64,000 nt of DNA from Loktanella sp. M215. Its GTDB lineage: Bacteria > Pseudomonadota > Alphaproteobacteria > Rhodobacterales > Rhodobacteraceae. Where the stretch lies: contig NZ_WMEA01000001.1 of the NCBI RefSeq assembly GCF_021735925.1, forward strand, positions 871,001 through 935,000, in the 5' to 3' direction. Numbering within the stretch: the stretch's first letter is position 1; each line of letters starts with the position of its first letter. Shown piece after piece: positions 35,026 through 43,715 of this stretch. The notes below the pieces were generated by a model that worked only from the letters and a program-made list of their open reading frames with translations, was not told the DNA's origin and did no database searches. The position numbers were made by a program, and so were the translations under genes.

Positions 35026-35604
35026 ATGCGGTATCAGATCAGCGGAAAACAGATCGACATCGGCGCGGCCCTGCAGACCCACGTTGAAACCGAGATGGGC
35101 GAAACGCTGGCGAAATACGCCGGACGACCCACCGAGGCTTATATCGTCTTCTCCAAATCCGGGCACGAACATGTGGCGGAATCCGTGGTGCACCTGTCCA
35201 CGGGCCTGACCGTGCAGGCCACGGGCAAGGACCCGGAAATCTACGCCGCCTTCGACGCCTGCTGCGAGAAGATGGACAAACAGTTGCGCAGATACAAGCG
35301 TCGGCTGAAGGATCACCAGCGTGATCGCCCCGACCCGGTTGAAGTTTCGGGCGGTGGGTCGTATATCCTTGCAGCAACAAAGGATGACAGCGACGAGGAC
35401 GAGCAGGTCAGCGACGCACCGGTGATCGTGGCAGAGACAGAGGCAAAGATCCCCTCGATCTCGGTCAGCGAAGCCGTGATGCAGATGGAGCTGGCCAATA
35501 GTCACGTCATGGTCTTCCGCAACGAAAAGCAAGGCCGCATCAACGTGGTCTACAAGCGCGACGATGGGAATATCGGCTGGATCGACCCGCACGACGCGGC
35601 CTGA
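35026..35604 (+). CDS. hpf: Long-form ribosome hibernation-promoting factor
   Basis: A 192-residue protein with the S30AE domain (about 1-100, MRYQISGKQIDIGAALQTHV, KYAGRPTEAYIVFSKSGHEH) and a C-terminal dimerisation domain (about 130-192, SISVSEAVMQMELANSHVMVFRN...GRINVVYKRDDGNIGWIDP). The long form alone joins 70S ribosomes into inactive 100S dimers. An acidic linker (DDSDEDEQ) joins the domains. AGGAG precedes the ATG at 35026. ptsN follows 30 bases later. Confidence 0.96.
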   Translation: MRYQISGKQIDIGAALQTHVETEMGETLAKYAGRPTEAYIVFSKSGHEHVAESVVHLSTGLTVQATGKDPEIYAAFDACCEKMDKQLRRYKRRLKDHQRDRPDPVEVSGGGSYILAATKDDSDEDEQVSDAPVIVAETEAKIPSISVSEAVMQMELANSHVMVFRNEKQGRINVVYKRDDGNIGWIDPHDAA

Positions 35605-35634
35605 CCACCGAAGACCTGACACAGGGACGGATTG

Positions 35635-36099
35635 ATGCAACTGGCCGACATCCTCAAGCAAGGCGCCGTCAAGATCCTCGGCGGCTGTACAAGCAAGAAG
35701 CGACTGTTTCACGATCTGGGTGCATTGGCCGAACAATCCTATCTCACGCCCGCCGGTGACGTGATCGACGCGCTGATCGAGCGTGAAGGTCTGGGTCCGA
35801 CCGGCGTGGGGCATGGCATCGCCCTGCCCCACGCCCGCCTGTCGGATGTCGACAAGGTGCACGGCATCTTTCTGCGGCTGGAAAAGCCGCTGAATTTCGA
35901 TTCCGTCGACCGGCAGCCCGTCGACCTGATCTTTGCCCTGCTGGCCCCCGAAGAAGCGGGGGTCGAACATCTGCGCGCGCTGGCACTGGTGTCTCGCACG
36001 ATGCGCAACCCCGACATCTGCGCCAAGCTGCGGGCCAACAATGATCCATCCACGCTTTATGCGATCCTGACGGAAAACCGGTCGTCGCAGGCGGCCTGA
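35635..36099 (+). CDS. ptsN: PTS IIA-like nitrogen-regulatory protein PtsN (EIIA-Ntr)
   Basis: A 154-residue EIIA-Ntr domain that takes phosphate from NPr and regulates potassium transport, nitrogen and envelope functions in proteobacteria. The phosphorylated histidine is His66 in GVGHGIALPHARL; FALLAPEEAGVEHLRALALVSR is the second signature. AGGGACGG lies before the ATG at 35635 (a TTG one codon earlier is less likely). It keeps its classical neighbour hpf although rpoN is missing here. Confidence 0.95.
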   Translation: MQLADILKQGAVKILGGCTSKKRLFHDLGALAEQSYLTPAGDVIDALIEREGLGPTGVGHGIALPHARLSDVDKVHGIFLRLEKPLNFDSVDRQPVDLIFALLAPEEAGVEHLRALALVSRTMRNPDICAKLRANNDPSTLYAILTENRSSQAA

Positions 36100-36110
36100 C
36101 CCCCGCCGCC

Positions 36111-37547
36111 TCAGGCGCGCAGCGGACCGAAGCCAAAGGCCTCGTAATCGCGGCCATAGGCGTCCTGTGCCGCCTGTTCGACCATATCATCGTAGATCAA
36201 CGCCAGACGGGCGGACAGCGGGTCCGTCCGTTCCGACAGCGGTGGCATCGTCGTGCGCCCGATCTGACCGGCCAGCCGGGCGAGGTCGCCGCGCAGCGTG
36301 TGTTCGCGCGCAATGACGTCCGCCAGACCGAAATCGGCCATCCCCTGCAACAGGGAAAGCTGCGAGGCCCAGGCGGCATCGGTGCGGACCGCTGTCTGGG
36401 CGGACAGGTTGTTGCGCAGGAACTTCAGGAAGGACAGGAACGCCGTGCGGTGCGCCTTCATGTCGTAGACGACATCGGTTTCGGGCACCGGGCCGCCGTC
36501 CGGCACCTCGACCCCGTGGACCTTGCGCAGGGTGGCCCTAATCTCGGCAAAGCTGCCCTTGCCGCTGGCGACGATGCGGTCGCAGAACGCCGTATGCGCC
36601 CAGACCACGGGATGCCGGACCACGGTGAACTTGCGGTGCCCCGCGTGCTGGCGCAGCCAGTCGCGCAGGGTCTTCTGGCTGAACCCGGTTTTCAGGTCCG
36701 CGACGCCCACCTGATCCAGCGCGGCCAGCCAGTCCTGCACCGCGTCGGTCGGCCCGGATTTCAGCGGCATATACAGCAGCGGGCTGTGTGCGGCGGCGAC
36801 ATAGGTGGGGATCAGCGGCCCGCGGCGGGGTTCGAAATTGGGCGTGCGCGTCAGGTTGAACCGGTCCATCCGCGCCAGCGCCTGTTCCATCTGGGCAAAA
36901 TTGGCGACCTTGTCGGCCATCGGATCGGGGTTCTGCTTTTTCAGCTTTTTGTTCAGCGCCGTGATGTGGCTGTCGACGCCCAGCCAGAGGGCGAGGCCGT
37001 TCATCACCCCGATGTCCTGCAAATCCTCGTAGGCGACGTAGAACGCCGTCTGGCCGCTGCGTTGCAGGGTGTTCAGGATCAGGGTCTGGAACGCCTGCAA
37101 CGCGGCCATGTGCCCTTCGAATTCGGCTGCGTCGAAAGGCACCTGATGGCTTTTGGCGTGGGTGACGTTGGTCAGCTTCCACTGGCCGGTGGATTTGGCG
37201 ATCTTCCAGCTGACGAAGCTGTCGACGGGGTTGCGGGTCAGCACGATCTTGGCGCAGCGCGGATCGGTCAGGGCGATGTCCAGCACGCGGCTGTCGTGAT
37301 CGTTGAAGAACCGGAACCCGTTCAGGCCAGGGGCCGCCTTGATCCGGTCGATCAGGGCCTGGGGATCGGCCTCTCGGTCCGGCTGAGTCACGCCCAGCAC
37401 GTCGCTGCTGTTGGGGTAGCCAATGAAATGTGGATTGAACGCCTCGCCCAGACAGGCAAGGCCGTCGAACATGTTCAGGTTCGCTTCGAGGAAATTGGAC
37501 CCGGTCCGCATTTCCGCGAAGACGACGAAGTAATCGAATTTTGACAC
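36111..37547 (-). CDS. Sulfotransferase, tandem domains with degenerate second half
   Basis: A 478-residue protein. Domain 1 (about 1-235) has the PAPS-binding loops of NodH/Stf0-type sulfotransferases: AEMRTGSNFLEANL (RTGSN 14-18, 5'-phosphosulfate loop) and LTRNPVDSFVSWKIA (105-116, 3'-phosphate loop). Domain 2 (about 245-478) keeps the shape of a second unit but in altered form: LLYMPLKSGPTDAVQDWL (259-274) where PKxxxTS would be expected, and FTVVRHPVVWAHTAFCDRI (307-325) with Trp for the usual Arg. It likely sulfates a surface glycan, with the second half structural or of other specificity. GTG start, one base after the upstream stop. Confidence 0.83.
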   Translation of the reverse strand: MSKFDYFVVFAEMRTGSNFLEANLNMFDGLACLGEAFNPHFIGYPNSSDVLGVTQPDREADPQALIDRIKAAPGLNGFRFFNDHDSRVLDIALTDPRCAKIVLTRNPVDSFVSWKIAKSTGQWKLTNVTHAKSHQVPFDAAEFEGHMAALQAFQTLILNTLQRSGQTAFYVAYEDLQDIGVMNGLALWLGVDSHITALNKKLKKQNPDPMADKVANFAQMEQALARMDRFNLTRTPNFEPRRGPLIPTYVAAAHSPLLYMPLKSGPTDAVQDWLAALDQVGVADLKTGFSQKTLRDWLRQHAGHRKFTVVRHPVVWAHTAFCDRIVASGKGSFAEIRATLRKVHGVEVPDGGPVPETDVVYDMKAHRTAFLSFLKFLRNNLSAQTAVRTDAAWASQLSLLQGMADFGLADVIAREHTLRGDLARLAGQIGRTTMPPLSERTDPLSARLALIYDDMVEQAAQDAYGRDYEAFGFGPLRA

Positions 37548-37548
37548 T

Positions 37549-39246
37549 TTATTTGACCAGATATGGTTTTCGGGGCTTGGGCGACTGGTTCAGCGGCGCC
37601 GTCTGCACCGGGAAATCGCCCATGAGGTAGGGGTGCATTCCCTGATTCTTCAGGTTCTGCAGGAACTGGCCAAAGCCGCTCAGATCGTACATGCGCGGCA
37701 CCTCCGTCAGGCGGCGGCTGGTGTTGCCGGTCATCTCGTCCACGATGGTCTGCAGCGCCTCCATCGGGGATTCGATGAAATCGGCCATCGTCCAGATGCG
37801 CACCCGCGCCTTGGCCCACGGCGACCGCAGGGCCGACAGGTGTTCGTTTTCGACCCGCTGGAACTGCGCCGCCTCGTTACGCAGATCGGCGAAATTGCGG
37901 TTCGACCGGAACAGCGGGACAGCCCAGCAGCCCGAGATGACGGAAATCTGCGCGTTGGGATCCTTGGCCAGCATCCAACTGATGGTCTGGGTATCGCGCG
38001 GGCCGAACTGAAAGGCCTGCCGTTCGCCACGCGTGTTCCAGATCAGGTTCGTCAGGAACATCTGACTGTTCATGTCGCGCTGTGCCACACTGTCGGACAG
38101 CGCACCGTTGACAATGCCCTGGCGCCCGTCGAATTCCGCCCGTTCCGGCGCGTAAAGATGCCCGTGGACCCGCGCGCCGGTCATCTTGGCCAGCCAAGGT
38201 TCGAAATTCTCGAACAGTTCGGAAAAACCTTCGAACACGGAATAAGGCGCTGCGGTGATGCCGTTGCCCCAGTCGGCGTTGGGCCAGCGGCTTTGCATGT
38301 AAAGCCCCGGCCGGCCCTTGGTCCGGCGGTCCACCGCCTTGGAAAAGATGCGGTCGATCTTGCCGGGGTTGGGTTCCGCTCCCTTCATGGTCGCGGCATC
38401 CTCGACCAGAAACGCCTGATATAGGCGGTCGGCGCGCGGCCAGATCTTGCGCGCGACAAAGCAGTCGGAGCGCCGCAACAATTGCAGGTGATCGTCGTAG
38501 AAGATGTGCGGCTTGCCCTGGAAATCGAACTTGGACAGGGTCAGCGACCGGCTTTCGATGCTGAGCGAATAGGTGCGCACGAGGGTCTGGAAATAGCTTT
38601 CGTCCGGAATCCACACCTTGGAGAAGTAGCGGTCATACAAGGGCCGGTCCGGGTCCTGCAGGATCGCGGACAGGGTCTGGCGCGTCAGGCACCACCACTG
38701 CGACCCCATGTGCGGCACGAGGCCGTCGGGGATGCTGCGGCGAAACCGAAGACGCCGCTGCAAGGACACGTAGCGGTCGAACAGGAACCGGTTCTTGCGC
38801 CACGAAAACGGGAAACGCAGAGTGAATCGTTCCTGATCCAGACCGCCGACGGTCCAGGGCACGTCGGCCGTCGTGGCGCTTTCGATGAAATCGGTGCGCG
38901 GGCGGCTGTCCAGATAGCGGCGCAACTCGCGCACCGGGCGCAGCGGCATGCAGGATCCCGAGGCCAGAAAGACGTGGCGCACCTGCGGGAAGGACCCCAG
39001 CAGCAGCTCGCAGGCGGACTGGGTGCCGGCGACGATGCCCCATGTGCCCCACTCGCAGCGGTGGCGGCGGCTGAACTTGACCTCGGGCAGATCCGTCATC
39101 GCGTCACGAAACCGCGAGAACTTGTCGGTCGCGACGTTCCGGTCCACGTGGATGACCACAGGGCAACCGCCGTCCACCCAATGCCGCGCCAATTGTTCGG
39201 CCCGGTTAAAGTCGGTGTGGACCAGCATGACGACGCCGACCGTCAC
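37549..39246 (-). CDS. Beta-1,6-N-acetylglucosaminyltransferase-type glycosyltransferase (GT14-like, DUF5928 C-terminus)
   Basis: A 565-residue protein. Residues 1-260 fit the Core-2/I-branching (GT14) fold: VVMLVHTDFNRAEQLARHW, VVIHVDRN, WGTWGIVAGTQSACELLL, VFLASGSCMPLRPV, HMGSQWWCLTRQT and PDESYFQTLV. The C-terminal half (about 300-565, WNTRGERQAFQFGPRDTQT and MADFIESPMEALQTIVDEM) resembles the DUF5928 region found with it in Rhodobacteraceae. It has no signal peptide and would act on the cytoplasmic face, perhaps branching a glycan. A GTG start overlaps the previous stop (GTGA). Confidence 0.83.
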   Translation of the reverse strand: MTVGVVMLVHTDFNRAEQLARHWVDGGCPVVIHVDRNVATDKFSRFRDAMTDLPEVKFSRRHRCEWGTWGIVAGTQSACELLLGSFPQVRHVFLASGSCMPLRPVRELRRYLDSRPRTDFIESATTADVPWTVGGLDQERFTLRFPFSWRKNRFLFDRYVSLQRRLRFRRSIPDGLVPHMGSQWWCLTRQTLSAILQDPDRPLYDRYFSKVWIPDESYFQTLVRTYSLSIESRSLTLSKFDFQGKPHIFYDDHLQLLRRSDCFVARKIWPRADRLYQAFLVEDAATMKGAEPNPGKIDRIFSKAVDRRTKGRPGLYMQSRWPNADWGNGITAAPYSVFEGFSELFENFEPWLAKMTGARVHGHLYAPERAEFDGRQGIVNGALSDSVAQRDMNSQMFLTNLIWNTRGERQAFQFGPRDTQTISWMLAKDPNAQISVISGCWAVPLFRSNRNFADLRNEAAQFQRVENEHLSALRSPWAKARVRIWTMADFIESPMEALQTIVDEMTGNTSRRLTEVPRMYDLSGFGQFLQNLKNQGMHPYLMGDFPVQTAPLNQSPKPRKPYLVK

Positions 39247-40253
39247 GCCCAGTTACCCTTGGACATGATCCCCAGAATCTCGAGCTGGCGCCAGTTGATG
39301 TAGCGTTCGGACCATTTGCACCACAGGTCCGGGTTGGCGTCGTCCCCGGCGGCATAGGCGCGATATTCGACGCTGTTCGCATAGTGCTGGCGGCGGTCCA
39401 GCTCTTCCTTGGCCTTGTCGGTGAAGGTGGACAGGAACTTGGTGTGCAACAGCACCCCGCTGGCCTTTTCGCCGCCCCATTCGTCATAGACGAGGTTCAG
39501 CCCGCGCGGCAGCAGCATATGCGTGCTGCTGACATAGGCGTATTTCTTGTCCCACTTGACCAGCGGCACCTTGTTCAGGGCGGGCGCCCGGTCGGGTGTG
39601 GCGGCAAAGAACGAGCGCATGCGCGGGCCGCCCTGAATCCACAGGTTGCCGAACTTTGGATTGCGCTGGATGACGTAGTTGCCGCTGTCGAACCATTCCG
39701 CGATCCGCAGCGGATCGCTGCCCCGGCGGTAGGGCATGTCGTCCAGACGGCCCTTTGGATACATGTCCAGCAGCATCGCCCCGAAGGATTTGATCGAGGA
39801 GGCGTCCAGCCAGTCGGTCAGCGCCCGCAGGGGCCGGGTGTCGCAGAACGGATAGACCAGCAGCTCGTCCGGGTCGACGACCAGCGTCCAGTGACCGTGG
39901 GCATATTTGCGCTGCAGCCAGTTCAGCCAGTCCACGCCGAAACGCGCGCGCTTGTAGCTGGCACTGGCGTGGAACAGGCTGACGTCTGGCTGATCCTTGA
40001 GGTAGGCCGCGGCACCGTCCGTACTGTCGTTGTCCACCATGATGAAGTGGTTTACGCCAAGCTTGCGGTAATACTCGAGAAAATAGGGCAGCCGCACGTC
40101 TTCGTTGCGAAAGGTGGAAAACACGAGGATGTCGTTCGGCTTGATCCGGTCCGTCCGGTCCGCGACGACGAACAGTTCGTTGCGCTTGCGGAACGCGCGC
40201 GCCAGCCAGCGCCGCCGCTGCAATCTCAGCCTATAGGATTGCCAGACCCGCAC
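39243..40253 (-). CDS. Glycosyltransferase family 2/92-like protein
   Basis: A 336-residue glycosyltransferase of the GT2/GT92 (DUF23-like) type: DILVFSTFRNEDVRLPYFLEYYRKLGVNHFIMVDNDSTDG near residues 40-80 is the nucleotide-binding entry, and HWTLVVDPDELLVYP carries the metal-binding DxD-type motif (DPDE). The C-terminal part has paired basic and aromatic residues (WSERYINWRQLE). Two GTG codons compete; the one at 40253, 5 bases after AGGGG, has the better spacing. Its stop overlaps the start of the GT14-type gene. Confidence 0.85.
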   Translation of the reverse strand: MRVWQSYRLRLQRRRWLARAFRKRNELFVVADRTDRIKPNDILVFSTFRNEDVRLPYFLEYYRKLGVNHFIMVDNDSTDGAAAYLKDQPDVSLFHASASYKRARFGVDWLNWLQRKYAHGHWTLVVDPDELLVYPFCDTRPLRALTDWLDASSIKSFGAMLLDMYPKGRLDDMPYRRGSDPLRIAEWFDSGNYVIQRNPKFGNLWIQGGPRMRSFFAATPDRAPALNKVPLVKWDKKYAYVSSTHMLLPRGLNLVYDEWGGEKASGVLLHTKFLSTFTDKAKEELDRRQHYANSVEYRAYAAGDDANPDLWCKWSERYINWRQLEILGIMSKGNWA

Positions 40254-40294
40254 CACTACCCCTATGATTGTCGCGTATCATCGGCCCGGCCTCC

Positions 40295-41485
40295 TCAACA
40301 CTTCGCTAAGACGGTCTGGAAATGTGTTGACCAGACCGGCGGCGTAAATGCGGGCCGGGAAACCGCCTCTGATGACTGCAACAACCTTTTGATTTCGTTT
40401 TCCCAAAGATAGCGATCTTGGGTGTCCGCGTAAACGGCCCAGTTGCCCAGCAGTTCCCGGCAGGCGGGCAGATCGGCACAGAGGACGGGCGTGCCAAGGG
40501 CCGCGGCCTCCAGCGGGGGCAGGCCGAAGCCTTCGGCCAGTGACGGAAACAGCAAACCGGTCGCGCCGCGCAACAGGGCGGCAACGGCGCCGTCGCTCAG
40601 GCCGGCGACCTCTTTCACATGCGGCACACCGGCATCAAGGCGGGCAAAGACGTCGGCATTGTTCCAGCCGCGGTGGCCGCAGATCAGCAGTTCCGGTGCG
40701 CCCGGCCCCCAGTCGTCCCAGATATCCAGCAGCAAGGCATGGTTCTTGCGCGGCTCGATCGTGCCGAGGATCACGAAATAGGGCCGCAGCGGCATGAGGC
40801 CGGGGGGAATATCTTCTGGCGCAGGGCGCGGTAGGTCCAGCCCCAGATGGGCCGTGACGATCGGCGGGATCCGCCCGGTCCGTGACAGATGACGCGTGAC
40901 ATCTGCCTCACAAGCGGCAGAGGTGCAGATCAGCAGATCGGCAAAGGTCTGCGCGACCCTCAGTTTGGCCGCGAACTGGCCAACGGTGCCGTCGCGTTGC
41001 AAATCGGGCCAATCCAGTGGGATCGTATCATGGATCAGCACCGCGATCCGCGCGCCCGGTTGCGCGCGCACGGCGCGGCAGACCGGCGCGGTCAGGTTGC
41101 TGTGGCCGACGTTGATATAGGTGAACCCCTGCGGCACCCGCCGTCGCAGCAACCGCCGCAACCCGTGCCGCCGCCCGCGCCCGATGGCGTGACGCCGCAC
41201 GAGGCTTTGCCCCAGCTTTGCGGCCGGGGTCAGACGCCGGTTCAGGCGCGACAGCAGATCGGGCTTTGGAAAGTCCCGCGTGGCAAAACATTGGCCCAGC
41301 GCCAGAAGGCCAAGACGGTCGAGGATCACGAACCCCAGCGCGGTGCGGCACAGACCGAAGACCGGCGTGCCGCCGTCCGCCGTCAGCGCCTGCAGATAGG
41401 CCAGTTCGACCCGGTCCACGCCGGTCGCGACCTGACCCGCCCGCGACGCCAGCCGGCTGACATCGAGGAGACGCGCAGAGGCCAC
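40295..41485 (-). CDS. Glycosyltransferase family 4 (GT-B fold)
   Basis: A 396-residue GT4. The N-terminal acceptor domain has YINVGHSNLTAPVCRA and VLIHDTIPLDWPDL; the donor domain has PYFVILGTIEPRKNHALLLDIWD and the E-x7-E motif EGFGLPPLEAAALGTPVLCAD, typical of mannosyl/galactosyl-type GT4 enzymes. It starts with GTG, 6 bases after the galU stop, so it is translated from the galU transcript. Sugar and acceptor unknown. Confidence 0.9.
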   Translation of the reverse strand: MASARLLDVSRLASRAGQVATGVDRVELAYLQALTADGGTPVFGLCRTALGFVILDRLGLLALGQCFATRDFPKPDLLSRLNRRLTPAAKLGQSLVRRHAIGRGRRHGLRRLLRRRVPQGFTYINVGHSNLTAPVCRAVRAQPGARIAVLIHDTIPLDWPDLQRDGTVGQFAAKLRVAQTFADLLICTSAACEADVTRHLSRTGRIPPIVTAHLGLDLPRPAPEDIPPGLMPLRPYFVILGTIEPRKNHALLLDIWDDWGPGAPELLICGHRGWNNADVFARLDAGVPHVKEVAGLSDGAVAALLRGATGLLFPSLAEGFGLPPLEAAALGTPVLCADLPACRELLGNWAVYADTQDRYLWENEIKRLLQSSEAVSRPAFTPPVWSTHFQTVLAKC

Positions 41486-41491
41486 AGGGCC

Positions 41492-42385
41492 TTATTGCGC
41501 CGCGAGGCGCTGGCCCATCAGATCTTGCAGATAGGCCCGGAATTCGCCCTGCAGTTCCGGACGCTCCAGCGCGAAGGCGACGGTGGCCTGCAGATAACCG
41601 GCCTTGGACCCGCAATCGTAACGCTGGCCTTCGAACTTGTAGCCAAAGACGTTGCGACCCTGCGCGATTTCCATCGCGATGGCGTCGGTCAACTGGACCT
41701 CGCCACCGGCACCGCGTTCGACCTTGTTGAGGTTGTTCAGCACGTCCGGTGTCAGGATGTAACGCCCGATGACCGCCAGATTGGACGGTGCCGTGCCTGC
41801 GGCAGGCTTTTCCACCATCCCCTTGGCCTTCACGATGGCACCGTTCTCGCTCTCGATATCGAGGACGCCGTAGGACGAGGTCCGGTCCGCGGCGACTTCC
41901 ATCGCGGCGACCATGGCGCCACCGGTTTCGGCATAGGCCTCGACCATCTGTGCGAGGCACGACTTGTCGCCTGCAATCACGTCGTCGGGCAGCATGACGG
42001 CAAAGGGTTCGTCACCGATCAGACGGCGGGCGCACCAGACCGCGTGGCCCAGACCCATCGCCTTGTGCTGGCGGATGTAGGCGACGGCGCCGCTGTCCAT
42101 GTTTGTGCTTTTCAGCACCTCCAGCAGATCGTCCTTGCCGGCCTTGCGCAGCGTGCGCTCCATCTCTGGCGAGTGGTCGAAGTAATCTTCGAGTGCGGAC
42201 TTGCCCCGCGCCGTGACGAAGATGAATTCCGTGATGCCGGCTTCGCGGGCTTCGTCGATGGCGTACTGCACCAAGGGACGGTCCACGAGGGTCATGATTT
42301 CCTTCGGCACCGATTTGGTGGCCGGCAGGAACCGTGTTCCCATCCCTGCGACCGGGAAGACCGCCTTGGTGACTTTACTGCGCAT
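41492..42385 (-). CDS. galU: UTP-glucose-1-phosphate uridylyltransferase
   Basis: A 297-residue enzyme making UDP-glucose, the donor for many polysaccharides. MRSKVTKAVFPVAGMGTRFLPATKSVPKEIM holds the nucleotide-binding loop GxGTRxLPxTK; PDDVI, VEKP and GGEVQLTDAI are further family blocks. GAGG lies 7 bases before the ATG at 42385. Its place in front of three glycosyltransferase genes suggests local supply of UDP-glucose for the surface glycan. Confidence 0.96.
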   Translation of the reverse strand: MRSKVTKAVFPVAGMGTRFLPATKSVPKEIMTLVDRPLVQYAIDEAREAGITEFIFVTARGKSALEDYFDHSPEMERTLRKAGKDDLLEVLKSTNMDSGAVAYIRQHKAMGLGHAVWCARRLIGDEPFAVMLPDDVIAGDKSCLAQMVEAYAETGGAMVAAMEVAADRTSSYGVLDIESENGAIVKAKGMVEKPAAGTAPSNLAVIGRYILTPDVLNNLNKVERGAGGEVQLTDAIAMEIAQGRNVFGYKFEGQRYDCGSKAGYLQATVAFALERPELQGEFRAYLQDLMGQRLAAQ

Positions 42386-42499
42386 GCTGAGCCTCGTCCG
42401 ATTTTCAAATACGAAATGCAATAGCTGGCCATTACGCCACCATTATGAAGAAACCAAGTCAGAACCCTTTTGGATCCCTCGCCTGTGACAGACTTTTGG

Positions 42500-43714
42500 T
42501 CACTCCGGCAATCGCTGCGCCTGTTGGCGCGCCACTTCGTATCGCACGCGCGACGCTGCACGCCAAGGTTGACAGATGCGCCCGGACCGGTCCGATTTCC
42601 CGAACTGGCCGCCGATCTGTTCCCAGACACCGCTTTCGGTAAAGCGGACCCGGTGGAACAGCGCCGTGGGCGACAGGATGTAAAGCGATACGATGGCCCC
42701 GTCGCGCACGGCCTGCGCCGCCTCAGCCCTGCCGGCCTGCGCGCGCCACGACCGCACCTGGATGACCCGGTGGGGACGCGGCCCGGTGGGAAAGCGCAAA
42801 AAAGGCGGCGGAGCGGGCGGCGCCGGATGCTGCGCCGGGGCGCGGGTCATGCCCTCGGCCCAGCCAGCGTCAAAGGTGCGCAGCAGGCGGCCGACATCGC
42901 CGGGCATCAGCTGCCCCGACACCATCAGGCGCAGCAGGCGCCGGCGCTGGTGCGCGTGCGCCGCCGTCGGCGTGACCCGCCCCACGGGTCCATGCTTGCG
43001 CAAAAAGACCGCGAGGCTTGCGCCGATCTGAAACAACGTGCGCGGCACCCGGTCCGCCCGCCTGCGCGCACTGGCGGCAAAGCCGTGGTGGACCTGCGCC
43101 AGCGGCACGATGGCGGTGGTGGCGCCCAGCAGCGCCAGCCGCATGTTCAGGTCGGTTTCATCAAGGTAGAAGGCAAAGGCCTCGTCGAAACCGCCCAGAT
43201 CCAGCAGCGTCGTCCGCAGCACGGCCATATTGGTGCCTTCGGTTTTGACCGCGCGCCCGGGTCCGCCCGCCATCAGCGTGGGCCTGACGTGGTCGACGTC
43301 GATCGGCGTCGTCTCGGCGTCCGCAAAGGCCAGACGCGCGCGCCATTGAAAGTCGATTCCGTTGCGCCCGCGTACAAAGCCACCCGCTGCCGCGACCGAC
43401 GGATCGGCGAAGGGTGCTGTCAGATGCGACAGCCAGCGCGGTTCCGGCACGGCGTCGTCGTCGATAAAGGCCACGATGTCGCCCGCCGCCTGCGACAGCC
43501 CCGCATTGCGCGCGGCGCTGATGTTGGGCGCATCAAAGGCGACCGCCTTGATGACCGCCGCCAGACCGCTGGCCGCAATCGCGGGCCGCGACGCGGCGTC
43601 GGCCACGACGATCACCTCGCAGTCCGAGTGGTCGATCTGCGACAGGCCCATAAGGCAGCGCTGCAGGGCGTCAGGGCGTCCGTTGCTGACAACGATCACA
43701 CTGACAGAGGGCAT
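42500..43714 (-). CDS. Glycosyltransferase family 2
   Basis: A 404-residue GT-A enzyme: SVSVIVVSNGRPDALQRCLMGL at the start, ISAARNAGLSQAAGDIVAFIDDDAVPEPRWL with the DDD metal motif (about 85-90), and FLDETDL-like FYLDETDLNMRLALLG as the catalytic ED-type block. The C-terminal 130 residues are Arg/Pro-rich and unlike the core. It starts one base after the kdsB stop, so it belongs to cysQ-kdsB-GT2; galU begins 115 bases further on and may have its own promoter. Confidence 0.88.
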   Translation of the reverse strand: MPSVSVIVVSNGRPDALQRCLMGLSQIDHSDCEVIVVADAASRPAIAASGLAAVIKAVAFDAPNISAARNAGLSQAAGDIVAFIDDDAVPEPRWLSHLTAPFADPSVAAAGGFVRGRNGIDFQWRARLAFADAETTPIDVDHVRPTLMAGGPGRAVKTEGTNMAVLRTTLLDLGGFDEAFAFYLDETDLNMRLALLGATTAIVPLAQVHHGFAASARRRADRVPRTLFQIGASLAVFLRKHGPVGRVTPTAAHAHQRRRLLRLMVSGQLMPGDVGRLLRTFDAGWAEGMTRAPAQHPAPPAPPPFLRFPTGPRPHRVIQVRSWRAQAGRAEAAQAVRDGAIVSLYILSPTALFHRVRFTESGVWEQIGGQFGKSDRSGRICQPWRAASRVRYEVARQQAQRLPE

Positions 43715-43715
43715 G

